DNA from: Phoronis australis
Taxonomy: Eukaryota > Phoronida > Phoronidae
Direction: 5' to 3'
Assembly: GCA_002633005.1 (NCBI GenBank)
Contig: NMRA01000125.1
Span: 591,566-655,565, forward strand
DNA: 64,000 bases
Shown: positions 1 to 10,389 of the stretch, in pieces
How positions within the stretch are numbered: the first letter of the stretch is position 1
Layout of the letters: the number at the start of each line of letters is the position of its first letter
Translations under genes and position numbers: made by a program
Notes under the pieces: generated by a model
What the model saw: only the letters and a program-made list of their open reading frames with translations
What the model was told of the DNA's origin: nothing
Database searches by the model: none

Positions 1-1125
1 TTGTGGTTGACTGCACAGGCGCTTGAGTTTATCTGTTCCTCCATCACCACTAACGTCATTCATTACTAAGAAAACATATGTTTCTTATATATGGTTATTA
101 GCCATCGAGAAATTCAAGCACCTGTGGTTAAATGGTGTTATGGGCATGCCAATGAGATCGGAGGGAGTGAAAAAGTCGGAGCTTTTTGCAAGTTGCATTT
201 TTGTTTCAGTTTTTGATTCTGTGCAGATTGTTTATAAAATTTACTAAAATTACCCACCATCAAACATTTATGGCCCAATGAAACAACGACCTGTAAATTA
301 TTATTTTTTTGAAGTACGACCACCAGCCATGAATTTAAATCAAACGCAACCACCCATAAATTTTTATTTCAGTTGCCTTCCCCCCCTCCCACACACATTT
401 TGCTGGAACAGCGGCCTCAACAGAACTTCTGAATCAGAGACTTGTGTTCCCAAACTTAAGTTGTCATATTGTCATCAATACTTAGACCTGATGACATTAC
501 GCAGCATGGCCAATGAAAAACTAATATTCATTAAATTGCACGTTGAAAACGAAATGAGTATTTTTATTTGCCAAAAATAACACTTACTCAACAAGCGTTA
601 TCTAAACTTCAGCGGATAAGAAAGAATTATAGATCCCTGCTTACTAGGCCATCCCTTGGCAGCGGGTTGTCGATGTCATAAGTGAGATATAAATGAAAAC
701 ACTTCCACCAATTACGAGCTAATTGTGAGCTCCAAGCACTGGCGTATACACGGGGGGTGAGGTGAAAGGTACAACAGGGCATGACCCCTCTCTGTACGGT
801 ACATTCATTGTATCAGTCCTAGCAGTATTAATGACCTTAATCCTTTTCATTGCAAAGGTCCCAGGTTGCCAGTCATTTCAGCCCCTCGGTCACAAACCCA
901 ACCATCCCAGTCAAACCACCTTTGGAAACAGAGAATGGGCAATAAAAATATTTAAAAAAGAAACAATAACTCTCGACAAACGAATTCATGTCCACCATTC
1001 GAAATTTTAGTTAACAGTTGCACACAAGATGTCGCAAGTGCTTGCTTAATCTCAAGATCACTTGCGTGAACTTGGCCAATAGAAATTTAGACCAAGTTCA
1101 CTCATGATTCCAAGTTGAAGTACAA
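1..1125. other. 5' intergenic sequence, no gene seen
   Basis: AT-rich sequence upstream of the PEBP gene. The open frames here are short, lack splice-flanked structure and resemble no family I recognise. I see no repeat with clear ends before the MITE that begins at 1129. Confidence 0.6.
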
Positions 1126-1128
1126 CAG

Positions 1129-1279
1129 CCTCCCGTTCAGTAACGCTATGACCTCGCTAAAAAGCAAGACTTCGCGAGATTACGTGAGATATTGCCATGC
1201 ATTTCAAATAAGAGCACGTGACTTTGACTAGGTTTTAGCTAGGTCCTAGCGTAGATCCTAGCGTCTACTGAACGCACGC
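1129..1279 (+). mobile_element. 151-bp MITE, copy 1 (upstream of PEBP)
   Basis: First of three nearly identical 151-bp elements (others at 38930-39080 and 51428-51578). The ends form an inverted repeat: CGTTCAGTAACGCTA on the left against TAGCGTCTACTGAACG on the right. The element is bracketed by a 3-bp direct repeat CAG at 1126-1128 and 1280-1282. Copies differ at roughly 6-8 positions, about 95% identity by eye, which suggests fairly recent mobility. There is no coding capacity, so it is a non-autonomous DNA transposon. This copy ends 52 bp before the PEBP start codon and carries a CACGTG E-box near 1215. The superfamily is unassigned; the CWG target preference is the main clue. Confidence 0.85.
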
Positions 1280-1331
1280 CAGGTGTCGCTATTTTCTCAA
1301 CGACCGGAAGAGGGCAGCAGCAAAGAACGAC
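1280..1331 (+). promoter_or_regulatory. Probable PEBP 5' UTR or proximal promoter
   Basis: Only 52 bp separate the MITE from the start codon. The stretch holds an ETS-type core CCGGAAG at 1304-1310 and no obvious TATA box. Whether transcription starts here, inside the MITE or upstream of it cannot be told from sequence. Confidence 0.35.
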
Positions 1332-1400
1332 ATGTCTGTATTCACAGAGAATGGTGTAATTCCTGATGTTTTGGATTCTCCGCCTCCTGTAGTTGCTGAG
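1332..1400 (+). CDS. PEBP1: PEBP exon 1 (residues 1-23)
   Basis: Starts at an ATG in a good context (ACGACATGT) and ends at GAG|gtataa, phase 0. It encodes the variable N-terminus, with a Pro-rich stretch DSPPPVV matching the loosely conserved leader of animal PEBPs. There is no signal peptide. This is the first ATG upstream of the exon 2 homology in a compatible phase. Confidence 0.85.
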
Positions 1401-4400
1401 GTATAAATTAATGCAACTTATAAACGCTCCCTTGTTGTTGGAATGTTATTTGATACATTTTTAGCACTGTCATCCTTCAATTTTTTAATTAAGTGAAACC
1501 GGTCACTCAGTCACGGGACAGGCATTATCTCTTGCGCTCGGGTTCCAAGACAAGTTACATCGCCCCGGATGCCGCAGGCATACACTGATACAGGGGCGAT
1601 CGTACATCCCCACAAAAAGTTACGAATTTCAAAATACATGAAATAAAATCAAATGAAACATGCATATATGCACATGGAGTTATAAACAACTCATACCATA
1701 AGTCTGTAGACGATTCAATCAAGATAATTTGAACAAATCGATGAAAATCACTCGCTGCCTTTTGCTCGAGTTTCTCGTACCGGGTGCCATTTTGAGGAAG
1801 TTATGTAAAGTCACGCATGTTTACAAGTAAAAAGTCCAAGAGACACAAATCTTACAATTAAATTTCACCTGATACCTTCTCATGCAAGTGTCGCTAGCAC
1901 CACGCGCTTTGCCTCAGTCTCGCACTAGCCTTTGCCTAACTGAAGTGACTCAGTTGACATACTTTGTGGTTATTGTGCGCGTGGTGAAAAAGTTAACGGC
2001 AACCAAAAAGTGGAGTTGGAATTCTTCACCAAAGACACATTAATTCTCACAACTAAACTTCAATGAAGAAATTAACGTAAGCGCTGACGAAAATTAAGTG
2101 ATACCTGCTTGCTGGCTACCGACCACCTAGTGGCACGCAGGGAACCAGCGAGTGTGTCATGTGACAATTGCGTCACCTGATCCGGCATTGCCCTGCCAAT
2201 CCATGGGCCCTGGACTGCTAAAAGCAATACATTTCCTATTTCATGATCTGATCTATGCAGTGCCGCTGTCTCACCTAGCAGTGGAAACTGTAGCCTTGGC
2301 GCAAAGCTGTGTTGCTAGTAAAATACATATATTGTGACGATGGTCTTCATACCAATGAGATAAATATAACTGAAGTCACGTGGTTTTCGTTGAGCAGAGT
2401 GGTCTGCCATCTTGCTGATGAACATGTATATAAGTAGTCCACCTAACTCGTCACAAGTAATTACCTTGTTTTATTACCCACACCTGGAGACTGGAAAAAC
2501 GCCTGTTCAGATAAGCAGTGTATACTAACTTTTTGTAAAGCCCCTAACTTAGTTTGTTTCACAATCAAAATAGCTGAGACGGGTTCGTCTGCTTCAGCAA
2601 GCGAGCCTGTGTGCAGGGGATAATAGACCTCAGAGGGCGAAACTGGTTGTTAACGAGCTTGCTTGACACTCCATCTGATGAGTTCCATTCAAACGACAAA
2701 AACAAAAAAAATTCTGTTGAGGCGATCTCCGGTGGCTTGATGTATGTTTGCTAAGTTCACCCATTTTTCACTTTAAATATCTCGTTCATTTAATTTTCTG
2801 CTAGATAATTGTCATTGAGGTTTGCCCACCTCGGTTCTTGATCGGCGACTTGGTAATTTTGCCACAGATCCAGGCCTTTAATATAAAACGCAGCACACAT
2901 CACAAGTTTAGTCCTGGATTTGTGATACTAGTGGGATTCCTGAATTACATTTCAACAACAGCAGAGGGACTGTAGCACTGTCTAACTACATCAGTGCTGG
3001 TTACATTATGCCTGCCTCTACGATATACGTGCTGAAGTTGGATTGACTTCATTACTGTGTGCCAACCTGCAGAGATCGATTCATGTTAAAATTTGTGCAA
3101 TGTTTAAATATGTATTTGCATTCTCCTAACTATGCTAATGTATTGTTGGAACTAAACGGCAATGCTATTTTAACATAATTCATGCTAGTAATCAGAGTGT
3201 AGTTGTATTCATTGACAATTAACTTGTAAATGTGAAAACAGAAACTTCTGCAAGTAGGTGACCTTTGCACTAATGATGTACCTAGCGGTCTGACATAGCC
3301 TGCACTATGCAGTGTTATTCCCCAGCACGTACCAGGTCACAATACTTACTGAGCACGGTTCAGGGATTTGCAGCGGCTCAAAAACTCCATCTTAAAAATA
3401 TTTGGAAATTTTGAAACCTACTTCATCAGGGCTTGGAATTTTCCGCGGAAATGCGGATTTCCGCTTTTTTCAAATGTGCTTTCCGATTTTTTTATATTTC
3501 CGCGTAAAAAAATCGGATTTGATATTAAAATTTCGGCGGCAAATTCCTTTCTTACCGCGGCGTTGCAGACGACGTTCACCTCGAAAAGCGGAAGTTGCTC
3601 TTTATGTTTCGGAGGAACGTAAATTGTCAACATTGCCGGGGCATCTGGGACAGCGTGGTGGGATTTTCAATGGCGTCTCGTGTTATTGTTAGGCGCGGCG
3701 ACAAATACTACCGCTCTGCAGCCAAAAATGTGTGGGTTGGGAGTGGACGGGCGAGCTAAAAGGACGCAAACGCATGCTACTGATGGTGGTAACGTTTTTT
3801 TTTAGTCCTCCCGATTTTTGTCGGGGAAATGTTCACATTGACCATTTCAAGACTGGTTATCGGGCATGATTTGGGGCGTAAAAGTTTCCGCGTTTTTTGT
3901 CATTGGTCATTCCAAGCCCTGCTTCATATTTACATCATCACTTGTCATGTTTCTAACTAATTTGGCCAAGACATCACAGAGATAAGGAATTAGCCTGCAA
4001 GTTCCCTTTTAAGACTATGTTTTATGCACTAAAGCCTTTGTCGCACATGGGATTTGCTAACCTTTGTCTTACAAACTGTATTGTCACTCTAGCTGTAGTC
4101 GGGCGACTTCTTAAGCTTGATTTGCAAATGAAATAGTTGACCTTAATTGAACAGTCTGGGCATTAATTCAAGCCATCTTCCTAACAATTCATGAACCAGG
4201 TGGATTACTGCAGTGAAGCAGTGTTAAAAACTAATTTACAACTCACAAGCATATTTTCGCTTTTGATTTTTGAATCCTGAAGCAAAACCATAGTGACGAA
4301 AACCTGTTTACACGATTGTTTAAAACAAGAAACTATAAGCTTTTCTGTGCGTATCTTGTTTCAAAATCTTCTAGCAGCATTGACAAAATCAGGGACATTT

Positions 4401-7400
4401 TGGCCCCAGCTTGTGCTAGCTGCCAGGGTCTGTGAAAGTTGACAATTGCTTGTTATTTTCTGTATTTTTTTTCTTTTCTGTAGATCAAGTATGCAGGAGG
4501 TTTGGACATCAAACCTGGTATGACTGTGACACCGACTCAGGTACAACTTTCTAATTTTGATGGTCCAGTTTTTGAAACAGCAACAGCTGCATCCAGAAGT
4601 ATGCTCATCTAGGTTGTGAGGTTATAAAATAGACGCCAGGAAACAGCAACATCGTGCTCAACAGCAGGGACTCATTTTGCTGTGTAACACATTTGGCATC
4701 CATGGCTACTAAATTCCAAACTTGTCCCCATCTGCTATCCACAGCCCAACAGGCAGATATAGAATTATAAATTTACCTTAACACAGAAACTTGGTTTACG
4801 GCAAAATATGAAACTCAGACATTGCCATGAAAATGAGGCTGAAAGTGAAGCAAAATAATTATCTTAAATTTTCAAGAATGCAACTGGATTTTGAGATGTA
4901 GAACAGAAAATAGGAGTTTGGAGAGACACTCACTTTCATGGTGATAATTATGGGATCAACTCTTTGTGGTCTTTTAATGAATGCACTTTATATTGGCAAC
5001 TTGTTCTGCATGGTGCAATTCATACATTTTCGTCATAAAGCCTGTCTACAAACTCTCACCTGTTGTATATGATCATTTGGTGGTGTTCTGACACAAAGCT
5101 TAGAGCAGTAAAGTGCAAGTCATACACAGTGAGAAGGCCGCACATGTTCACTTGGCATGTATATGACATGATATAACAACAAGCCAAAGCATGTGGCAAT
5201 AAGGTATGGCCACAATGCAAATAAATTTGTATGTATGAGATAAACAGGTTATCCTACATACACTGTACATAGGAATACTACTACGATATCCTCAAGTTCA
5301 TTTTAAAAGGGAATGTCCCACCGAGATCGAAGGTATGACTTCTGGTGAAATAGTAAATGTTTTGCATGCTCCTAAAGTGGCTGTGAATAATTGTGAGCAT
5401 TCCCTATGACTTGAAATATTTGCATTTCTTATAGGTGAAGGATGCTCCTATAGTCACTTGGCCGACAGAAGAGGGCGCTTACTACACACTGATCATGAAC
5501 GGTTGGTATGATGAACTTCTAGATATCCTATGGTGTGTCACAAGAAAATGTTGAGATAACATTTATTTAACCCTAAGCACTTACATGCTGGTCATTTTTA
5601 ACTACTGGAAACAATAAGCCATTTAGTTTGAAATTCTTATGCGTACTATGTGCTTTGAGAACTTATTTTTCGAAAATGCATAAACAACTTAAAAGCAAAG
5701 TAGTGTTGAAGCATAATAGTTTATGGTTTAGATTATTAACAACAATTTCAGTTTCACATTGTAATAATACCAGACCAAGATGTATAATTTTTATCAATTA
5801 CCACTGGCGATCCGATCTGCTGTCTTTAGGAATATGGCTGCTTGGACTGTCATCAACAAATTTTTCTGATTTTTGTGCATTATCATTTTTCAAACTGTTC
5901 GTGTAATACTTGTTGACAATTTACAATGAACACATGTAGGTAATACGTCTGCTGAATATTGAACATTTAAAATTGATTGTACTTGACGAAGTATATTGTG
6001 GATTGTTTAAAGGAGGGTGCTTCCTCAAGTGTCTCACGGTCTGACAAATTTTGCATTGGACAAGAGTGACCATATCATATTCTTCTGCTAAAGAAACACA
6101 AACTGGATAAATGGGGATTCATTACGCCTTGGCCCTCATCTTGATTCGTCTTTGCTCTTTTTGCAGAGGTCGTGCCCTGCAAAAGTCGTGTCTTACACAT
6201 GTCTTATATTCAAAAGCTGCTTTGTAGATCCTGATGCACCCAGCCGAGCTGAGCCCAAATTCCGAGAATGGCATCACTGGCTAGTGACGAACATTCCTGG
6301 ATGTGACATTAAACAGGGTGATACGATGTCTGCTTTCATCGGCTCGGGACCACCCAAGGGCACAGGTACTTTAAAACTTCCACTATTCCACTGATTTACG
6401 ATTTTTGCCCGAGATCGATAGTAAGTTACTAAATTTCACATTACGTACTATTGGAAGAATGTAAATCGGTAAGTAAAACAACAAGAATGGATCAACTGAA
6501 ATTTGAAATTTTCGGATGTAATAACTTCCTTTATCAACAAAAACAGAAATAAAGTAAAATCAAACACAAAATGACAATTGACATATATGTCAATTTCTGT
6601 TTTTGTTGATAAAGGAAGTTATTACAAATTTCAGTTGATCCATTCTTGTTGTTTTATTTACCGATTTATATTCTTCATTTCATGAAACAATAGTATCCTT
6701 GGGAGGATCTGGATCGCCTTATTTAGTTTCAGATATATTTTCTACGTTATTGGAAGAATGTAAATATTAACATATCCACACACTGAGCTATCTTGAAACA
6801 CTCCTAAAAACCCTTTGAGAGGATTTGAAAGTTTTTTGCAGTCTTTTTAAAGTACTTGCACAGTGCTAAAGAGATCAACTGAAAATATCTATATGGTGAC
6901 AGTAAATATACCCACTGATGCAATCAATGGACAATGAGCTCGTGTTTTATAGACTAAAACAAATGGTTTCACCCCAAAACTTGGACCAAACAATGGTTTC
7001 AAGGTTGGTTGTGCATGAATTAAGACTAATAAATTGACTGAAAAAAGATGAAGGCAGAGAGGGGGGAGGGAGGGGAAGGGGGATGGGGAGAGAGGGAGAG
7101 AGGGAGATTTACGTGTGGGTGCATATAAGTGTCCACCTTTTATTATCTGTATAGACTGAGAACTTAAGTCTTTCATCAGCAATGACATACGTGAGTTAAG
7201 TGTCCCCAACCTAAACGCATGCATTTCACCAGTGTAAGCTAGAAAATTTAAAGATTCTCATTTCGAACTTTAAAAATGCATTTGAGTTAGGTATTTTTAC
7301 TTAATATTCTTTTGGCTATTAACTTTCAATTTTGGAATTCAAAATGCTTGAGGAACCAAGTACAGGTTATGATTGCCCTCTGATAATGATCAGGAGAAGG

Positions 7401-8155
7401 TTGGACTGTGCTAATAGGAACACAATAGCCCACTGAATTCAGTCTTGTTGGTTGGGCTGCTTGGTCACCTATGTTGTTTACCGGCAACACTCGCAGACTG
7501 GCCAAATCTTATCAGTCAAACCGCGGTTTTCAAGCCATGATGCATTTGGCCGGACTATTTACGAAGTCATGCATCGACATTCCTGCATGACCCCTTAACA
7601 CCTCACTATCGACACCGATTGTATGGTTGGTCTCTCATGGGTGTTCGTAGGCAATGCTTCTCGACGTTTCACAACTACTTTCTTTAACCATGATCTCGTC
7701 GATCCCAAAACTTTATTTAACACTGGGCAACTGCAGCGAACACTTTACAAAGCTTTCAATATTTATCAGGTAGTTTTTACCTCTGCCATCTGTGCTTCGT
7801 GCTTAGGAGACCGCTTAGTCTTGTCACAGTTGCTGCTACTTACGGCACCTGTTTGAACGAATCACCCGGATATGCCTTTAAATTGGCATAGATAATTTCT
7901 TCTTTCGACTGCATTTTTATCAAAGACTAAAAGATTTTGAATTTTGCAGGCCTTCATCGTTACGTGTTTGCCGTTTTCAAACAACCCAGCGGAAAGCAGC
8001 AATTTCCGGAGCTGAAAAAGCTGAAGAAGGCTCCTGAACACCGTGGAAAACATAACATGCGCGAGTTCACGTCCAAGTACAAACTTGGACCGCTCGTGGC
8101 GGGCAACTTCTACCTAGCTGAATGGGATTCGTACGTGCCGAATTTGTTCAAGTAG
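1332..8155 (+). CDS. PEBP1: Phosphatidylethanolamine-binding protein (PEBP/RKIP family), five exons
   Basis: Joined exons 1332-1400, 4484-4540, 5435-5501, 6228-6365 and 7950-8155 give a 178-residue protein; human PEBP1 is about 187. All introns are GT-AG with phases 0, 0, 1 and 1. The family core is intact: DPDAPSR at 65-71, EWHHWLV at 78-84, [15 protein letters not shown] across 103-117 and AEWDSYVP at 167-174. The phosphate- and lipid-pocket residues correspond to D65, D67, H81, H113 and Y115. The family is cytosolic; animal members bind anionic phospholipid head groups, and the RKIP branch restrains Raf-MEK signalling. Oddities: the residue aligned with the PKC-switch serine of human PEBP1 is glutamate (E149), N64 replaces the usual T/I/V/M before DPD, and the C-terminal tail is short, with F177 where humans have Y181. 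The family assignment is firm. Orthology to PEBP1 specifically is inferred. Confidence 0.95.
2107..2152. repeat. Hairpin related to the 27.35-kb foldback, with a CTCF-like loop
   Basis: Arms GCTTGCTGGCTACC and GGGAACCAGCGAG are imperfect inverted repeats. The right side (CACGCAGGGAACCAGCGAG) also occurs in the hairpin at 27348-27417, so both belong to one family. The loop holds CCACCTAGTGGCA, a near match to the CTCF core in reverse orientation. It lies in PEBP intron 1. Confidence 0.5.
3427..3921. mobile_element. 495-bp hAT-like non-autonomous element in PEBP intron 1
   Basis: Ends are perfect 13-bp inverted repeats, CAGGGCTTGGAAT and ATTCCAAGCCCTG. A 6-bp direct repeat CTTCAT flanks both sides (3421-3426 and 3922-3927). 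CAG...CTG termini with a short duplication are typical of hAT-type elements, although 6 bp is shorter than the usual 8. Open frames of up to 96 residues inside it resemble nothing I know and run on both strands, as expected from subterminal inverted GC-rich repeats. Confidence 0.85.
4484..4540 (+). CDS. PEBP1: PEBP exon 2 (residues 24-42)
   Basis: A 57-nt exon after a strong pyrimidine tract (ttttctgtag) and before CAG|gtacaa, phase 0 on both sides. It encodes [19 protein letters not shown], matching the family block with the V-x-Y-x-G start and L-T-P-T-Q end. Confidence 0.92.
5435..5501 (+). CDS. PEBP1: PEBP exon 3 (residues 43-64 plus split codon)
   Basis: A 67-nt exon after ttcttatag, ending AACG|gttggt, phase 1. 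It encodes [10 protein letters not shown] followed by YYTLIMN, the strand leading into the DPDAPSR signature. Only this donor joins exon 4 in frame to give DPDAPSR. Confidence 0.9.
6228..6365 (+). CDS. PEBP1: PEBP exon 4 (DPDAPSR and WHHWLV core)
   Basis: A 138-nt exon after ctttgtag and before ACAG|gtactt, phase 1. It carries the PROSITE-type PEBP signature (DPDAPS, ten residues, then H81) and the GSGPPKGT loop that closes the ligand pocket. Confidence 0.95.
6454..6676. repeat. Foldback (long hairpin) repeat in PEBP intron 4
   Basis: The left arm, about 6454-6558, is the reverse complement of the right arm, about 6590-6676 (for example GTTGATAAAGGAAGTTATTA on the right). The left arm carries a 13-base insertion near 6509. 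The centre is a smaller palindrome, ATTGACATATATGTCAAT. A second copy of TTGGAAGAATGTAAAT lies at about 6750, 300 bp from the first at 6451. The intronic transcript would form a stem of ~85 bp. Confidence 0.85.
7051..7108. repeat. Purine-rich GA/GGGA low-complexity tract
   Basis: Imperfect GGGA/GAGA simple repeat in PEBP intron 4. The minus-strand open frame across it (Pro/Ser/Leu-rich) is an artefact of the repeat. Confidence 0.8.
7950..8155 (+). CDS. PEBP1: PEBP exon 5 (GLHRYVF to stop)
   Basis: Terminal coding exon after attttgcag, ending at TAG 8153-8155. It encodes [12 protein letters not shown] with pocket histidine H113, a Lys-rich loop, [10 protein letters not shown] (E149 at the position of human S153) and [12 protein letters not shown]. 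The C-terminal helix is a few residues shorter than in mammalian proteins. Confidence 0.95.
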
Positions 8156-8490
8156 AGGCCTGAACGAAGTATAGGTTTTTAGTGATTATTTGGCGCTGAT
8201 CCATGACCTGCACTGGAATTTGTCTGCAGTTATTTATGGTTTTGATAGGCGGCAAAGATGAACGACCCGTTTTAATCCCAGCGCTTGACACTTATCAGCT
8301 AAATTATGTATAAAAATCCCAATATACCTAGTAGTGAGCTGTATTGTGCCACATTGGTCATTCTAGACATTCTTAGCTTGCTGGGGTTATTTTCCAGTGA
8401 CGAACTCGTGTTTTCATTTGTTTGCCGCCAGTTTGATTTTTCAATTTTGTTTTAATCCTTTAATAAATCATGCTTTGTTAACCTATGTAG
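8156..8490 (+). other. PEBP 3' UTR
   Basis: Follows the stop codon directly. The poly(A) signal at 8462-8467 suggests cleavage around 8480-8490. I see nothing else recognisable in it. Confidence 0.65.
8462..8467 (+). terminator. Poly(A) signal AATAAA
   Basis: Canonical AATAAA 307 bp after the PEBP stop codon, followed within 30 bp by T/GT-rich sequence. A second AATAAA at 8645 could be an alternative. Confidence 0.7.
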
Positions 8491-8673
8491 TTGCGTTGTA
8501 TGCATATGTGCATTACGAACTTCGTTGAAAACACGACTGTAGTTTTTGTTTGACAGCTGAATACAGACGCGCTCGTAGTGTCCAGACAATCTCCGTTCTT
8601 CGGGCGTGCAGCTACTGTACGTGTATGTAGCAAAGCACCGAGAGAAATAAAGAACAAATTAAATCACTAGCTA

Positions 8674-8770
8674 CGGGGGCGGTCCAGGATTTTGAGTTGG
8701 GAGGGGGGGGGCAGGGCAGAGTATTAGTCAGGAATTCACCTGTCAGACAATCGCTCCCCCGATACATCTG
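8674..8770 (-). mobile_element. Truncated CAGGGGCGG-family (hAT-like) fragment
   Basis: Retains one terminus, GGGGGCGGTCCAGGATTTTG, and the adjacent G-rich run, matching the right ends of the copies at 36761, 39749 and 41246 in inverse orientation. Homology fades after about 8770, so the other terminus is missing. Confidence 0.6.
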
Positions 8771-9860
8771 AACGAATCGTGCGTGATCTTTGATACGACC
8801 TGGTACGAATCCCGCCCACAAACTTGCATGTCCTTGCATTCTCCGTGCATCGAATTTTCTGTGTCTCCGAAAAAAAAACAGAAATAATTGTCAATGAAAT
8901 GCCCATGACTTCAGTTTGAAATGCTCTCGACAGTTGGGTATGCTTATGCCGTCATCATGTAGCATTGTTGTACATCATGGTTGCGTCATCACGAGAAATC
9001 GTAGTCCACTGCAGCCATATATTGCGGCAAAAACGTAGAGTAAGAACGAACAACGAACTTATTGGATCGGTAAGGAAGGCCTTCAATTAAAGACAAATTG
9101 TTATTGATGTTTACGCAAGGAACGCGACAGATCGCCGGGGTCAGCAATATTTCACTAATTTTGCCTCAGTTTAGCTTTTCCTCAATGTCATTTCTTGAGG
9201 ACTTTGTGCCTCGTTATTCCCCATCCCGGAGTCTGTTTGAAGACGCAAGCCCGTAGCCAACATTGTGCGAGATGTGGTTCGAATTTCTAAAACGGTGGAC
9301 CTTTGATATTTTGCAAAGTAGAGCTTTCAGTAAGGACCTTGACGCAGCTTAATTAGGGGGGGAGATAAATCTGTACACAACGATGACCGTCTCAGCTTCA
9401 TGTTCCTGAGACGGAAATGAGGACTCAAATTACGATATGTAATGTGCTCGATAATGTTCTCGCGTTACCTTCCGCCAAACTTTCAAACCAGGTGTGCTTA
9501 AATGATTGATTTCAACTCATTACATACTCGGACAGAGTTTTTTTATTCTGAGAATGATTTGACGAAACTTTTTATCTGGTTGTATTTCGTTTTGCGTGAT
9601 ACATCGTTGGAAATGGGAACAGCCCTCTATTCTGAAGGTTCACTACTCCGAAGGTTCACCTACGAAACTATCTCAGTTTTGAACTCTGGTAGTTTAATTT
9701 CTATACTTTTGCGTGGAAAAATAAACGATACTTCTGTTATTAGATGCACTGAGTGGTGTACCTATACCGAAAAAAAGGACCGGGTACTATTGATTTCATG
9801 CGCATACGAAATTGACCGCATGTCTTACGAATGCGGAAAAATGAGTGCGTTCTTGCATTT
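8771..9860. other. Intergenic, no gene recognised
   Basis: Contains a 120-residue open frame (9502-9864, plus) with no recognisable domain. Around 9630-9660 that frame runs through a short GAAGGTTCACTACTCC repeat related to the minisatellite at 54345, so I read it as non-coding. Confidence 0.5.
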
Positions 9861-9864
9861 TTAA

Positions 9865-9940
9865 AAGGATACCAAACCCGGTTTTGTCCTATCGACACAT
9901 ACTAAAATGACTTTCCCATCCAGTTGTCTGAAACAAAATT
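9865..9940 (+). mobile_element. Left end of a TTAA-type MITE (fragment)
   Basis: TTAA at 9861-9864 is followed by AAGGATACCAAACCCGGTT, the same terminus as the complete element at 23318-23667. Similarity continues through TTTCCCATCCAGTT and then breaks where the GCGTAAAG minisatellite begins. No right terminus is nearby. Confidence 0.65.
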
Positions 9941-10095
9941 TGCCGCGTAAAGTAAATATTTGCGGCGTAAAGAAATTTTTTTGAGCCCCAAAGTAATTAT
10001 TTACTGTGTAAAGTAGTTATTTGCGATTTAAAGTGATTATTTGCGGCGTAAATAATTACTTCACTCTTCAAATAATTACTTTACTCCTCTAAAAA
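9941..10095. repeat. GCGTAAAGTAATTATTT minisatellite, copy 1
   Basis: About seven degenerate ~20-24-bp units built on GCGTAAAGTAATTATTTGC. The last units switch to the reverse complement (AAATAATTACTTTAC), so the array folds on itself. The same unit recurs at 53405-53783. Confidence 0.8.
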
Positions 10096-10119
10096 TAAAA
10101 AAAACTTACGCACGTAATT

Positions 10120-10360
10120 CAACGGCGATACGGCCCGATGATTACGGGAAGTGATCTCAATCAGAAGCAAAGTGAAAATTACTACTAACTTGGTTATCGT
10201 TGTTGTTAGTAGTACCAGTAGCTGCAACAATTTTGTTGTTGTCCATCTACAATGTATGTCCTATCCGATCTTTAACGGATAGGCTGGGGTTGGACGTTTG
10301 CCGCGGGGTTATCGATCGAACCCCCCCGAATCCTCGTGGCTACGGGCCTGAGACGGCAGA
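10120..10360 (+). repeat. Companion module of the minisatellite repeat, copy 1
   Basis: Shares blocks in inverted orientation with 53015-53285: GGCCCGATGATTACG, TTACTACTAACTTGGTTATC, the GTACCAGTAGCTGCAAC run, and an ATCGATCGAACCCCCCC block followed by GGGCCTGA. Both copies lie beside the GCGTAAAG array in the same relative order, so array and module are probably parts of one element. Confidence 0.7.
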
Positions 10361-10389
10361 AAATCAGTCTTGTCCTCCCACTTAGCCAA

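Noticed and set aside
5300-5330. TTAAAAGGGAATGTCCCACC in PEBP intron 2 as a TTAA MITE end
   Set aside because: No partner terminus is seen in the intron.
6889-7224. 111-residue minus-strand frame rich in Ser/Pro/Leu
   Set aside because: Translation of the GA-rich low-complexity tract inside PEBP intron 4.
9502-9864. 120-residue plus-strand open frame
   Set aside because: It runs through a simple GGTTCACTACTCCGAA repeat trace and into a MITE end. No family similarity.
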